Shown one piece after another: positions 31,894 to 42,848 of a stretch of DNA of 64,000 nt. Source of the stretch: Arachis hypogaea (taxonomy: Eukaryota; Streptophyta; Magnoliopsida; Fabales; Fabaceae). The stretch spans positions 90,004,626 to 90,068,625 of the forward strand of contig NC_092048.1 in the NCBI RefSeq assembly GCF_003086295.3. Direction: 5' to 3'. The position numbers and the translations under genes were made by a program. Under the pieces are notes generated by a model. It was not told the origin of the DNA. It saw only the letters and a program-made list of their open reading frames with translations, and searched no databases. Position 1 is the first letter of the stretch, and every line of letters begins with the position of its first letter.

Positions 31894-32382
31894 TCAAGTA
31901 TTCAAACTCTCTTTTGGTTGAGAATCTAGCCATAGCTTTGCTTTATCCCTCAGAGCAAATGGGAAAAGTATGAGTTTGTACACCTCTGGGTTTACTCCAT
32001 TTGTCTTCACAGTATCACATATCTGCAGAAAATCAGAAATAAATTGATTTGGATCTTCATGAGGAAGTCCATGATACTGGCAGTTTTGTTGCACCAGGGT
32101 GACCAATTGTGGCTTCAACTCAAAGTTGTTTGCAGTTATAGGAGGCACCACAATGCTTTTTCCATAGAGATCCGCAGTAGGGGCAGAATAAGAGCCAAGC
32201 ACTCTTCTCTGCTGATCATCCCCATTCGGATTTACCATATTGGCATTAGCATTATTATTTGCCATAGTGGATTCTGCAGCCTTGCAAAGTCTTGCTTGTT
32301 GTAAACGTCGCCTGAAAGTTCTTTCAGGTTCAGGATCAAAGTCTAAGAGATGTTCTTTGTCTCTATTTCTGCGCATACACAA
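31894..32382 (-). pseudogene. gag, N-terminal part (E)
   Basis: 162 open residues ending at a TGA in LNT*EKVV, where the copy in D has Trp. Contains the capsid-like retrotransposon-gag signature (FELKPQLV.LVQQN, GLPHEDPNQFISDFLQICDTVK, LFPFALRDKAKLWLDSQP). The first Met is a few residues inside (MRRNRDKEHL); the same DPEPERT motif follows in D and G. It would form the virus-like particle shell. Confidence 0.9.
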
Positions 32383-32885
32383 GCAGGAAACAAGAAAAAA
32401 TGGGACTTTCTACGTCAGAGTGTAGAGAAGTCCCTGTGAGGTAACCTGTGTAAAATAATAAAATAAAAAATACCAAATAAATAAATAACAAAAATTCGAA
32501 AATTTAAAAGGAAAAATAAACAGAAAAATTTTAAATAAAATTAACTGAGTGACACCAAACTTAAATTCAGAAATTGAGAAAATAAATCAAAATATATATT
32601 TTTATTTTCATTTTTATTTATTTATTATTTTTTTTATAAAAGTAAAAAAAAGAAGTACGGTGTAAAGGGGAGGGGGGATGTAAATGAAAAGGAAAAGAAA
32701 AAAATATAACGTAAACGAAAGGGAAAAGAAAAAAAGAATTTAACGTGAAGAAAAGAAAAAAGAAAAAAATAATCTTAAGAAAAATGCAAAATAAAAAAAT
32801 AAAAATTAATAATAATAGAAAAAAATATAAAAAAAATTATCTAATTTAAGCAATCAAACAACGAGTAGTTGTTAATCACAATCAA
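32383..32885 (-). other. Untranslated leader of E
   Basis: Between primer-binding site and gag. Very A/T-rich with GAAAAGAAAAAA tracts and one ACACCAAACTTAAA (minus AAGTTTGGTGT) near 32551. No gene. Confidence 0.75.
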
Positions 32886-32903
32886 TCCCCGGCAACGGCG
32901 CCA
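32886..32903 (-). other. Primer-binding site, tRNA-Asp (E)
   Basis: Minus strand TGGCGCCGTTGCCGGGGA, exact match to the tRNA-Asp 3' end complement, 6 bp from the LTR. Confidence 0.93.
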
Positions 32904-32909
32904 AAAACT

Positions 32910-34315
32910 TGATGCGGTAATTTACAACCATACTTACTAACCGGCAAGTGCACCGGGTCGTACCAAGTAATACTTTACGTGAGTAAGGGTCGATCTCACG
33001 AGGATTGATGGACTAAGCAACAATAGTGTTTGATAGGCTTAGTTAGACAAACAAAAATTGGTGTTGAGATGCAGTATAAAAGATATTAAACAATATCAAA
33101 AATATTGAAGAAGGGCAAGTAATTAAGTTGGGAATAATATATGGAGAAGGCAGTTAAGGTTTCAGAGTTATCTATTTTTTGGATTGACTTTTCTTATTAA
33201 CTATTTTAATCATGCAAGATTTAATTCATGGCAAACTATTTGTGACTAGACCCTAATTCCTTAGACCTTCCTAGTCTCCTCTAAAATTCATCAACTGCCA
33301 ATTCCTTGGTCAATTAATTCCAATTAGAGCGTGATGATTAAATTCTAGTTTATATGCCACAAGAATCCTAATTATCCAAAAATAAATGGATTATATGTCA
33401 CGTATCCCGTTAAATACAAACAATTAGAAATTCAGGATAATATGTTTTCAAGCTATTGTTCAAGTAAAGAGCTTTTCCAAGTTTTACAAGAACTCAAATA
33501 GAACATGGGTCATACTTCTGTTCCACCCAAATTCATAAAATAAAAAACAAAAACAATTATTGAAATATAAATCAAAACATGAATTAAAATAAAAAAATAA
33601 TATTATCAATCGATACAATAGACAGAGCTCCTAACCTTAACAATAGAGGATTAGTTACTCATGGAATATGAAATGTAAATTTGTATGGAATAATGTTGTG
33701 GAATATTGTGCTGGAACCACCCTATTGGGATCCCTTTTATAACTAATCCTAATAATTTAAAAATCAAATTTCTAAAATTAAAATTAAAATAATATCTTTT
33801 CCTAAAATAAGATTTGAATTTAAATTCGAATTAATTAACAAGTCTTCAGCTGATGGGTGGGACCGCTTGATTTGTCCATTCTGCAGCTTTTAATCTGTGA
33901 TTTCTGGGTTAAGAACTGGGTCAAAACAGCCCATACATCGCCCCCTGCGTTTTTCTACTTTTTCTGAACGTGGCGCATGTGACGCGTCCGCGTCGTCCAC
34001 GCGTTCGCGTCATTTGTGCATATTCCAGTCCACGCGATCGCGTCATGCACGCGATCGCGTCATTGTGATTTCCTCCATTCCGCGCAGTCGCGTGAGCCAT
34101 GCGTCTGCGTCGGTATTCGCTGGTCATCTCCTTGGCTTCTTCTCTTTCTCTGCAGAAACTCCATCAAATTCCGCCAAATGCTACCTAAAATAAACAGTAT
34201 TTTACAAAACTCAAAATAGCATCCATAGTGGCTAAAATATAATTAATTCTTAATTAAATTCAACAATTTAGATGCAAATTCACTAGGAAAAGATAGACAA
34301 GATGCTCACGCATCA
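32910..34315 (-). repeat. 5' LTR of element E (1406 bp)
   Basis: Near-identical to 20495-21868. TATA box on minus strand at 33733-33741; CGCGATCGCG array 33965-34115; full U5 module (CCGG-TGCACTTG-CCGG stem) at 32937-33000. Confidence 0.95.
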
Positions 34316-34316
34316 G

Positions 34317-35486
34317 CTAGCTATTGCTAAACCTATTTCTTCCACCATTACTGTTGTTGAAGCCTTGTTGAGGCCTCTGTTGGTCCTTCCATGAGAGATT
34401 TAGATGGTTTCTCCATGAAGGATTATAGATGTTTCCATAGGGTTCTCCCATGTAATTCACCTCTTCCATTGCTGGATTCTCAAGATCATAAGCTTCTTCT
34501 TCAGATGAAGCTTCTTTGGTATTGCCTATTGCTGCTTGCATTCCAGACAGACTCTGAGAGATCATATTGACTTGCTGAGTCAATATTTTGTTCTGAGCCA
34601 ATATGGCATTCAGAGTATCTATCTCAATAACTCCTTTCTTCTGATTTGTCCCATTATTCACAGGGTTCCTTTCAGAAGTGTACATGAATTGGTTATTTGC
34701 AACCATCTCAATGAGTTCCTGAGCTTCTGCAAGCGTCTTCTTCAGATGAAGAGATCCTCCAGCAGAGCTGTCCAATGACATTTTGGACAGTTCAGACATA
34801 CCATCATAGAAGATACCTATGATGCTCCATTTAGAAAGCATGTCAGAAGGACACCTTCTGATCAATTGCTTGTATCTTTCCCAAGCTTCATAGAGGGATT
34901 CACCTTCCTTCTGTCTGAAGGTCTGGACCTCCACTCTTAGCTTAATCAATTTTTGAGAGGGAAAGAATTTGGCCAGAAAAGCACTGACTAGCTTTTCCCA
35001 AGAGTTCAGGCTTTCTTTAGGTTGTGAGTCCAACCATGTCCTAGCTCTGTCTCTTACAGCAAAAGGAAAGAGCATGAGTCTATAGACCTCAGGGTCAACC
35101 CCATTGGTCTTAACAGTATCACAGATTTGCAAGAATTCAGCTAAGAACTGATGAGGATCTTCTAATGAAAGTCCATAAAACTTGCAATTCTATTGCATTA
35201 GAGAAACTAATTGAGGCTTAAGCTCAAAATTGTTTGCTCCAATGGCAGGGATAAAGATGCTTCTCCCATAGAAGTCGGGAGTAGGTGCAGTAAAGTCACC
35301 AAGCACCTTCCTTGCATTGTTGACATTGTTGTTGTTTTCGGCTGCCATGGCTTCTTCTTGTTTGAAAATTTCTGTTAGGTCCTCTCCAGAGAGTTGTGCT
35401 TTAGCTTCTCTTAGCTTTCTCTTCAAGGTCCTTTCAGGTTCAGGATCATCTTCAACAAGAATGCCTTTGTCCTTGCTCCTGCTCAT
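34317..35486 (-). pseudogene. gag, N-terminal and central part (D)
   Basis: Starts MSRSKDKGILVEDDPEPERT at 35486; in-frame TAG near 35190 (LMQ*NCKF, where G has Gln); then open for 271 residues to the element E insertion. Shows FELKPQLVSLMQ, FLQICDTVKTNGVDPEVY, LFPFAVRDRARTWLDSQPKESLNSW, LYEAWERYKQL and SAGGSLHLKKT. Closely related to the gag at 36706-37470 and more distantly to that of E. Confidence 0.88.
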
Positions 35487-36563
35487 ATGAAAGAGAGAAG
35501 AAGAAAGAATGGAATCCTCTATGTCACAATATAGAGATTCCTTGAGGTGTCAGAGGAAAAGAAGAATAGAAGGAGGAGGTAGAAAGGAGAGAATTCGAAC
35601 TTATAGAGAGAGGGAGTCTGAATTGCACATTGAGGAAGAGTGTTAGTCCCTTAAATAGAAGGATGTGAGAAGAGGGGGAAAGAATTTTTGAAATTAAATT
35701 TAGAAAGATTTTGAAATAATTAAAAGAAATTTTAAAAAGAATTGATTGATGATTTTCGAAAATTGACATTGAGGTAATAGTTAATTGATTTTGAAAAAGA
35801 TTTTGAAATTAGAAATCAAAAAGATATGATTGAAAATTATTTTGAAAAAGATGTGATTGAGAAGATATGATTGAAAATCAAATTAAAAAAGAAAGTTTTA
35901 AAATTAAAGTTGATTACTTGACTAACAAGAAATTAGAAGATATGATTCTAGAATTTAAAATTTGATCCTTTCTTAATAGGCAAGTAACAACTTGAAAATT
36001 TTGAATTAAATCATTAATTGTAGCAAGGATTTTTGAAAATGAAAAAAAATGGAAAGAAATTGATTTTGAAAAGATATTATTGAATAGAAATTATTTGAAA
36101 AAAAAATTGATTTTGAAAAATTATGAAAGTTTGAAAAAGATTTGATTTAAAAACAAAATCTTCCCTATTGTGCCATCCTGGCGTTAAACGTCCAGAATGG
36201 TATCCATTCTGGCGTTTAACGCCCAAAATACTACCCTTTTGGGCGTTTAACGCCCAGCCAGGTGCCCTGGCTGGCGTTTAAACGCCAGTTTTCCTTCCTC
36301 ACTGGGCGTTTTGAATGCCCAGCTTTTTCTGTGTAATTTCTCTGCTGACTATTCTGAATCTTCAATTCTCTGTATTATTGACTTGAAAAGACATAATTTT
36401 GAAAAATTTTTGAATTTTTTTAATGATGAGAAATAATCAAAATGCAATTAATCATGGAAAACTAAGATTAAATAAACAATGCATGCAAGACACCAAACTT
36501 AGAAGTTTGTATACTAACGACTATAACAATTTGAAAATGCATATGAGAAATAACAAAAGACAC
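35487..36563 (-). other. Leader-like region of D with GGCGTTTAACGCC array (36175-36335)
   Basis: AT-rich with TTTTGAAAA words. The array has five to six words (TGGCGTTTAACGCCC). In B and D such an array lies after the post-ORF hairpin, yet here it precedes gag; 36170-36400 matches 6340-6740 of B on the other strand. This suggests rearrangement. An AAGTTTGGTGT word is at about 36490. Confidence 0.7.
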
Positions 36564-36700
36564 AAAACAAGAGAATTTAAAGATCAGAGCAAGAGAATCA
36601 TCAAGAATAACTTGAAGATCAATGAAGAACATAATGCATGTAATTTTCGAAAGTTATTCTTGATGATTCTCTTGCTCTGATCTTTAAATTCTCTTGTTTT
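36564..36700. repeat. 49-bp perfect inverted repeat (fold-back junction)
   Basis: Arms 36564-36612 and 36652-36700 are exact reverse complements around a 39-bp loop. The left arm belongs to the D leader (compare 38560-38612 in G); the right arm is joined to truncated gag of G at about 36706. Confidence 0.93.
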
Positions 36701-36705
36701 ATTCT

Positions 36706-37470
36706 AGAATGATCCAATGACATCTTTGATAATTCAGAAAGACCATCATAGAATATATCCAAGATGGTCCATTCTGAAAGCATGTCAAAATGACACTTTT
36801 TGGTCAGTTGCTTGTATCTCTCCCAAGCTTCATAGAGGGATTCACCTTCTTTTTGTCTGAAGGTTTGAACATCCACTCTAAGCTTGCTAAGCTTTTGAGG
36901 AGGAAAGAACTTGGCTAAGAAAGCCGTGACCAGCTTATCCCAAGAGTTCAAGCTATCTTTAGGTTGAGAGTCCAACCATATTCTAGCTCTGTCTCTTACA
37001 GCAAACGGGAAAAGCATAAGCCCGTAGACCTCGGGATCAACCCCAGTGGTCTTAACAGTATCACAAATTTGCAAGAATTTAGTTAAGAACTGAAAAGGAT
37101 CTTCTGATGGAAGTCCATGAAACTTGCAATTCTGTTGCATCAGAGAAACTAATTGAGGCTTTAGCTCAAAATTATTTACTCCAATCGCAGGAAGTGAGAT
37201 GCTTCTTCCATAGAAGTTAGAAGATGGTGCAATAAAGTCACCAAGCATCTTCCTTGCATCTCCACCATTGTTATTATTTTCGGCCATGTCTCCTTCTTTT
37301 TCAAAAATTTCTGTCAGGTTTTCTCCAGAGAGTTGTGCTTTAGCTTCCCTTAGCTTCCTCTTCAGAGTCCTTTCAGGTTCAGGGTCAGCTTCAACAAGAA
37401 TGTTCTTATCCTTGTTACTGCTCATATGAAAAAGAAGAGAACAGAAAATAATAGGGATCCTCTTTGCCAC
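36706..37470 (-). pseudogene. gag, truncated (fragment G)
   Basis: About 255 residues with the same start region as D (SSNKDKNILVEADPEPERT) and central gag motifs (FELKPQLVSLMQQN, GLPSEDPFQFLTKFLQICDTVK, LFPFAVRDRARIWLDSQPKDSLNSW, LYEAWERYKQL). It ends at KMSLDHS, after which the frame runs into the inverted-repeat arm (about 27 unrelated residues). No stop before that, so this copy is less decayed than D's. ATG likely at about 37422 (MSSNKDK). Confidence 0.85.
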
Positions 37471-38900
37471 AGTAGAGAGGTTTCTTTATGTGAGTAGAAG
37501 AGAAGAAAGAGAATTCGAACACAGAAATAGGGAGAGGGTTCGAATTTTTAAGAAGAAGAGAAGTGTTAGTAGATAAATAAAATAATTAGAAAGAGATGAG
37601 GGGGAGAGAATTTCGAAAATGAAATAAAATAAAATAAAAATATTTTTGTTCTTATTTTAAATATTAAAGTTAAAATTCGAAAATAAACTAAAAATTAAAT
37701 TAAATTAAATTAAAATTTAAAACAATTAGTTAATTAAAAAGGAATTTTGAAAAAGAGGTTAGTGATTTTCGAAAATTAGAGAGAGAGAATTAGTTAGGTA
37801 GTTTTGAAAAAGATAAGAATTAAACAAAAAGATAAGATTAATTGAAAAAGATTTGAAAATCAATTTTGAAAAGATAAAAGGTTAGAAAAGATTTTGAAAT
37901 TGATTTTGAAAAAGATGTGATTGACATTGAAAAAGATATGATTGAAAATCATTTTGAAAAATATTTGAATTGGAAATTAAAAAGATTTGATTTTTTGAAA
38001 TTAAAGTTGATTACTTGACTAACAAGAAACAAAAAGATATGATTTTAAAATTTAAAGATTGAACCTTTCTTATTATGCAAGTAACAAACTAAAAAGATTT
38101 TGAAAATCATTTTAAAATTTTTGAAAATCATAAAAAAATGAAAAAGATTTGATTTTTGAAAAAGATAGAATTTTTAAATTAAAAATTTGATTTGACTCAT
38201 AAGAAACAATTAAATTTTGAAAAATTTTTGAAAAATTCAACTCAAATATTCGAAATTTATGAGAAGAATAAGGGAAAGATATTTTTTTATTTTTGAATTT
38301 CTAATGAAGAGAGAGAAAAATACCAAATTGGAACAAAACATAAAAATTATGAATCAAAACAACTAATGCATGCAAGAACACTTTGAATGTCAAGATGAAC
38401 ACCAAGAACACTTTGAAGATCAAGATGAATATCAAGACTTATTTTTTGAAAATTTTTAAGAAAAAAAAAACATGCAAGACACCAAACTTAGAAATTTTCA
38501 AACTTTAGACACTAACAAATTGAAAATGCATATGAGAAACAAGAAAAGACACAAAACAAGAAAAATTAAAGATCAAACATAGAAAATCATCAAGAACAAC
38601 TTGAAGATCATGAGAAACACATGCATGAATTTTCGAAAATTTTAAGAAAAATTAAAAAGATGCAATTGACACCAAACTTACAAATTGACACTAGACTCAA
38701 ACAAGAAACATAAATTTTTTTGTTTTTATGATTTTATAAGATTTTTTTTTGTTTTTTCGAAAATTATTTTGGGAAAAACGAAAAAGAAGAAAATTTTTTT
38801 TGTATTATTTTTGAAAATAAGAAATAAAAAGCTTAAAAATAAAATAAAATTACCTAATCTGAGCAACAAGATGAACCGTCAGTTGTCCAAACTCGAACAA
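37471..38900 (-). other. Untranslated leader of G
   Basis: AT-rich with many TTTTGAAAAAGAT words; two ACACCAAACTTA words (minus AAGTTTGGTGT) near 38480 and 38670. No gene. Confidence 0.75.
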
Positions 38901-38976
38901 TCCCCGGCAACAGCGCCAAAAACTTGGTATGCAAAATCGTGATCGTTCATTCCTTGGTAACGGCGTCAAAAACTTA
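38901..38976 (-). other. Primer-binding site with a partial duplicate (G)
   Basis: Minus strand TGGCGCTGTTGCCGGGGA (38901-38918, one mismatch to tRNA-Asp). Between it and the LTR lies a second copy of a U5 end (38928-38956) and a second, degenerate primer-site start (GACGCCGTTAC, 38957-38968). The U5-end/primer-site junction is therefore present twice in tandem. Confidence 0.75.
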
Positions 38977-40534
38977 ATACGCACGTTCATAATTTTAGTT
39001 CTTCGTCACAACTTCGCACAACTAACCAGCAAGTGCACTGGGTCGTCCAAGTAATAAACCTTACGTGAGTAAGGGTCGATCCCACGGAGATTGTCGGCTT
39101 GAAGCAAGCTATGGTCACCTTGTAAATCTCAGTCAGGCGGATTTAAATGGTTATGGTGAATTGATAATTAAAATATAATTAAAACATAAAATAGGATAGA
39201 AATACTTATGTAATTCATTCGTAAAAATTTCAGATAAGCGTATAGAGATGCTTTTGTTCCTCCTGAACCTCTGCTTCCTGCTGTCTTCATCCAATCATTC
39301 CTACTCCTTTCCATGACAAGTTTTATGTAGGGCATCACCGTTGTCAATGGCTACATCCCGTCCTCTCAGTGATAATGGTCCAAAATGCGCTGTCACCGCA
39401 CGGCTAATCATCTGTCGGTTCTCGATCATACTGGAATAGGATTCAGTAATCCTTTTGCGTCTGTCACTACGCCCAGCACTTGCGAGTTTGAAGCTCGTCA
39501 TAGCCATCCCTTTCCAGATCCTACTCGGAATACCACAGACAAGGTTTAGACTTTACGAATCTCAAGAATGGCCACCAATAATTCTAGCCTATACCACGAA
39601 GACTCTGATCGTAGATCAGGAGGCTAAGAGATATGCATTCAAGCTTGTTTGCATGTAGAACGGAAGTGTTTGCAGGCACGCGTTCATAAGTGAGAATGAT
39701 GATGAGAGTCACATAATCATCACATTCATCATGTTCTTGTGTGCGAATGAATATCTTAGAGAAGAAATAGGCTCGAGTTGAATAGAAAAACAATAGTACT
39801 TTGCATTAATTCATGAGGAACAGCAGAGCTCCACACCTTAATCTAGGGTGTGTAGAAACTCTACCGTTGAAAATACATAAGTGAAAATAGGGTAGACATG
39901 GCCGAGTGGCCAGCATCCCATGGAGGTCTAGAGATCTAAAAATGATCCAAAGATATCTAACACAAATAAGTAAATGATGCAGAAATCCACTTCTAGGCCC
40001 ACTTGGTGTGTGCTTGAGCTGAGCATTGAAGCTTTCACATGTAGAGGTCTTCCTTGGAGTTAAACGCCAGTTTGTAACTTGTTTCTGGCATTTAACTCTG
40101 CTTTGCAACCTGTTTCTGGCGTTTAACGCCAGAATAGGGCAGAGAGCTGGTGTTGAACGCCATTTTGCATCATCTAAACTCGGGCAAAGTATGAACTATT
40201 ATATATTTCTGGAAAGCCTTGGATGTCTACTTTCCAACGCAATTGTAAGCGCACCATTTGGACTCATGTAGCTCCAGAAAATCCACTTTGAGTGCAGGGA
40301 GGTCAGAATCCAACAGCATCTGCAGTCCTTCTTCAGCCTCTGAATCTGATTTTTGCTCAAGTCCCACAATTTCAGCCAGAAATTACCTGAAATCATAGAA
40401 AAACACACAAACTCATAGTAAAGTCCAGAAATGTGATTTTCATTTAAAAACTAATAAAAACTAAAAACTAACTAAATCATACTAAAAACTATATAAAAAC
40501 AATGCCAAAAAGCATATAAATTATCCGCTCATCA
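38976..40534 (-). repeat. 5' LTR of G, FIDEL-like (about 1559 bp)
   Basis: Minus strand TGATGAGCGGATAATTT… at 40534; homologous to 17237-18778. Contains GGCGTTTAACGCC words (40050-40165), hairpin module (minus TTGGAAAG…CTTTCCA near 40213-40239) and U5 module (39024-39092, stem CCAG…CTGG). The inner end is degraded (TGCGTATTA instead of TGCACCA). No matching 3' LTR in the window, so no target duplication can be tested (GTTAA follows at 40535). Confidence 0.85.
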
Positions 40535-40869
40535 GTTAACAATAGTGTTTTTTTATATAATAAATTATTGGAGTGTTAATCTCAAATGTGTTTAACTTGG
40601 AGTATAGAAATCAAACCCTCTAATTTGTTAGATGTACAAAAATTAGAACATTTGAAATACAAAAATCAGACTCTCCGATTTATGTACCTCTTCTACAATT
40701 TAAAAAAAATACTAAAAATTATCATGTTTGAGTATATCACTCATCTCACTTCTATAGAGAAAAAAATTAGCCATCAATTAAATCTAAAACATCATAGCTG
40801 TGAAAAATTTAATATAACCATGAACACAATGAATGATACAAAGTAGGAGCTTCCTACTATCGTGAAAGT
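40535..40869. other. Unassigned AT-rich flank
   Basis: Between LTR G and the MULE. No gene, repeat family or RNA recognised. Confidence 0.5.
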
Positions 40870-40880
40870 ATCTTTGGTTG

Positions 40881-41065
40881 TAAATCCGCAAAATGGTCCT
40901 TCAGATTGGGCCCGTGCACCAATGTTGGCCCTCAGTTTCTTATTGCTCTAAATGTACCCTCCAGTTTGAGCTCCGTGCGAAATCTTGGTCCTTCTACCCA
41001 ATTCCGACATGACTCAGTAGCTAGAGCGTTGAGCTGGCGGTGCCACCTCTACGTAGGACGCTCGA
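40881..41065 (+). repeat. MULE left terminal inverted repeat
   Basis: Reverse complement of 43541-43725 with scattered mismatches (for example TGACTCAG, GAGCTGGC, CTACGTAGGA). Confidence 0.88.
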
Positions 41066-41610
41066 ACGACGTCGTTTTGCTTGTAGGGGGTGAATGAATC
41101 AGAACGGTGTTATATTGTGATGGAGGGGAATTGAAAGGTTTCTTGGGGAAGGGTTGATCATTCGTTAGTCATTCTTCTACTTCTCTTCAAACTTTTCTTC
41201 TCCCTTTCGTCCAGAGAATACGGTCACAGTAGGGCACATTCTCGTTAGTGATTTTTTGAGTTCATCGGCAAGAGAAGGAAGGACGCCAACCGTAGAAAGT
41301 TGGTGAACCATAGGGTATCATCATCGTAAGCATCAACAAGGTTAGCAATGCAGTGAAGAGTTGAAGTTTAAATTTTTTTTTTTTTGGGTTTTCATTGATG
41401 GCTCTTCACTTGAGTTGTTGATTGAGGTGTTTTCATCTTCGTTTGGTGTTTTGTTGAGATTTCTATGTTGTTAGGTTTTTTGTGGTTACGATGTTAGCAT
41501 GGGATTTGGGTTGCTCTGTTTTTTTATGTATCATACAGGGGATCTTTCCTCTAATGATACAGTTGTTTAGTGTTGCATGTGTTTAATTTGTTTGTTTATG
41601 TATCTTGCAG

Positions 41611-42411
41611 ATGGATGAAGTACTAGACATTATGTTTCATCATGGAGGAACTTTCGAAAAGGGTGTTGATGGAAAGATTGGGTACTATCTTGACAATAGA
41701 AACTGCCTGGGTGATGTTGAGGTAGATAGGCTGGATGTATTTTACCTGAGAAACTATTATAAGGAGCTAGGTTATGACAGAATAAAGGAGGTTTGGTGGC
41801 TTGTACCTGGAAAGAGCATAGGGGAGGGATTGAGGAAGTTAAACAGTGATGCAGACCTAAGAGAGATGTGTCAGATAGGTTCACAGAATTAAAGACCCTA
41901 AGGCTGCTGCTCAGAATGTCACAGTCACTGCTTCTGCGTCTGCTACAGCAACTACTTCTAATGCAACTCAAGCTGCAAGTGCCTCTGCTACTGCAACAGG
42001 ATATGGAACTGCAATAGCGTTTGCTTCAGCTACTGCATCTGCCCCTAATCATTTCCCTCTTGTGGAAGTGGATATCCAGCAGGCTAAGATTGATCTATCT
42101 CAGCCCTCATACTCTAAGGCAGAAGACTCCCAGAAGGTATTGTACAATAATGCTTCATGGTTGGTGTTTTTATTATTTGGCGTTACCTTATTTTCTATGC
42201 CTTATAATTGTTTGCACTGCAGGAGCATCAATTTAAGAGGAAGACACCCACAAGACCTGAAAAACTGCCACTTAAAAGAAGGTCACCTCCTCCAATTGGC
42301 TCTGCATCATTAAATCCAATGCAGGGAGGTAGTGATGCAACTGCAGCACGGCTGGCCAACTTCCTCAAGTTTGTGCCCACCCCAGGATTCGAACCGCCAA
42401 GAAAGAAGTGA
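41611..42411 (+). pseudogene. MULE transposase: N-terminal PB1-like and C-terminal tail joined by deletion
   Basis: ATG 41611 directly follows a splice acceptor (TTGCAG), so a leader intron is likely. Residues 1-90 match the PB1-like domain that opens many plant MULE transposases (FHHGGTFEKG, YLDNRNCLGDVEVDRL, YYKELGYDRIKEVWWLVPG, GLRKLNSDADLREMC), then a stop at 41890-41892. From about 41882, in another frame, comes the usual transposase tail: an Ala/Thr/Ser-rich linker, a GT-AG intron (42137-42222), then basic KLPLKRRSPPPIGSASLN… ending FVPTPGFEPPRKK at 42411. The DDE core and SWIM zinc finger, normally between these parts, are gone, so it cannot be active. Confidence 0.82.
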
Positions 42412-42848
42412 TTATGTCCATAGTTTTAGGTTGAAACTTCGAAAATTTGTGTGTTTTGTGAAACAATTATCTTTGTTTTATGTTTGGTCCATAGACAACT
42501 CTACCACTTTTTAATGCTAATTAGGTTACTGGAAAATAGCTGAAACAATGCTCAGTGTCTTTTTGGTTGTTCTTATGATCACTGCATTACTGCAGAAGCT
42601 TATATGAACTAGTGTTATTGTCATTTAGTTATGCATGATGCCTTATGTTAGCTATCACTATTGTTGCTTATCCATAACATAATTGGGTGTTCAATTACGT
42701 TTACAAAAATAAAATCATAGGAACAACCCACCAAATACCACAATCATTCAATATATCAAAACTTATCTAATATCAATGACAATGTTTATAAAACAGATTA
42801 CACTAACATCATGGTTCTATGCTGCAGTTCTGAACCTAATCAAACATT

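Larger units (their letters stand above)
20495..34315 (-). mobile_element. Element E: full-length Ty3/gypsy element with gag-pro-pol (13.8 kb including solo LTR F)
   Basis: LTRs at 20495-21868 (3') and 32910-34315 (5'), tRNA-Asp primer-binding site at 32886-32903, pre-LTR hairpin at 21887-21906, perfect target duplication GCTAG (20490-20494 and 34316-34320). Domain order on the minus strand is gag, protease, reverse transcriptase, RNase H, integrase, env-like remnant. About 10.7 kb without F. Every ORF is broken, so it is no longer autonomous. Confidence 0.96.
34316..36651 (-). mobile_element. Element D, 5' part: leader and gag
   Basis: Minus strand: a leader-like stretch (36651-35487) that includes a GGCGTTTAACGCC array, then gag, cut by element E at GCTAG. 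The upstream end is a fold-back junction with fragment G rather than an LTR. Confidence 0.75.
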
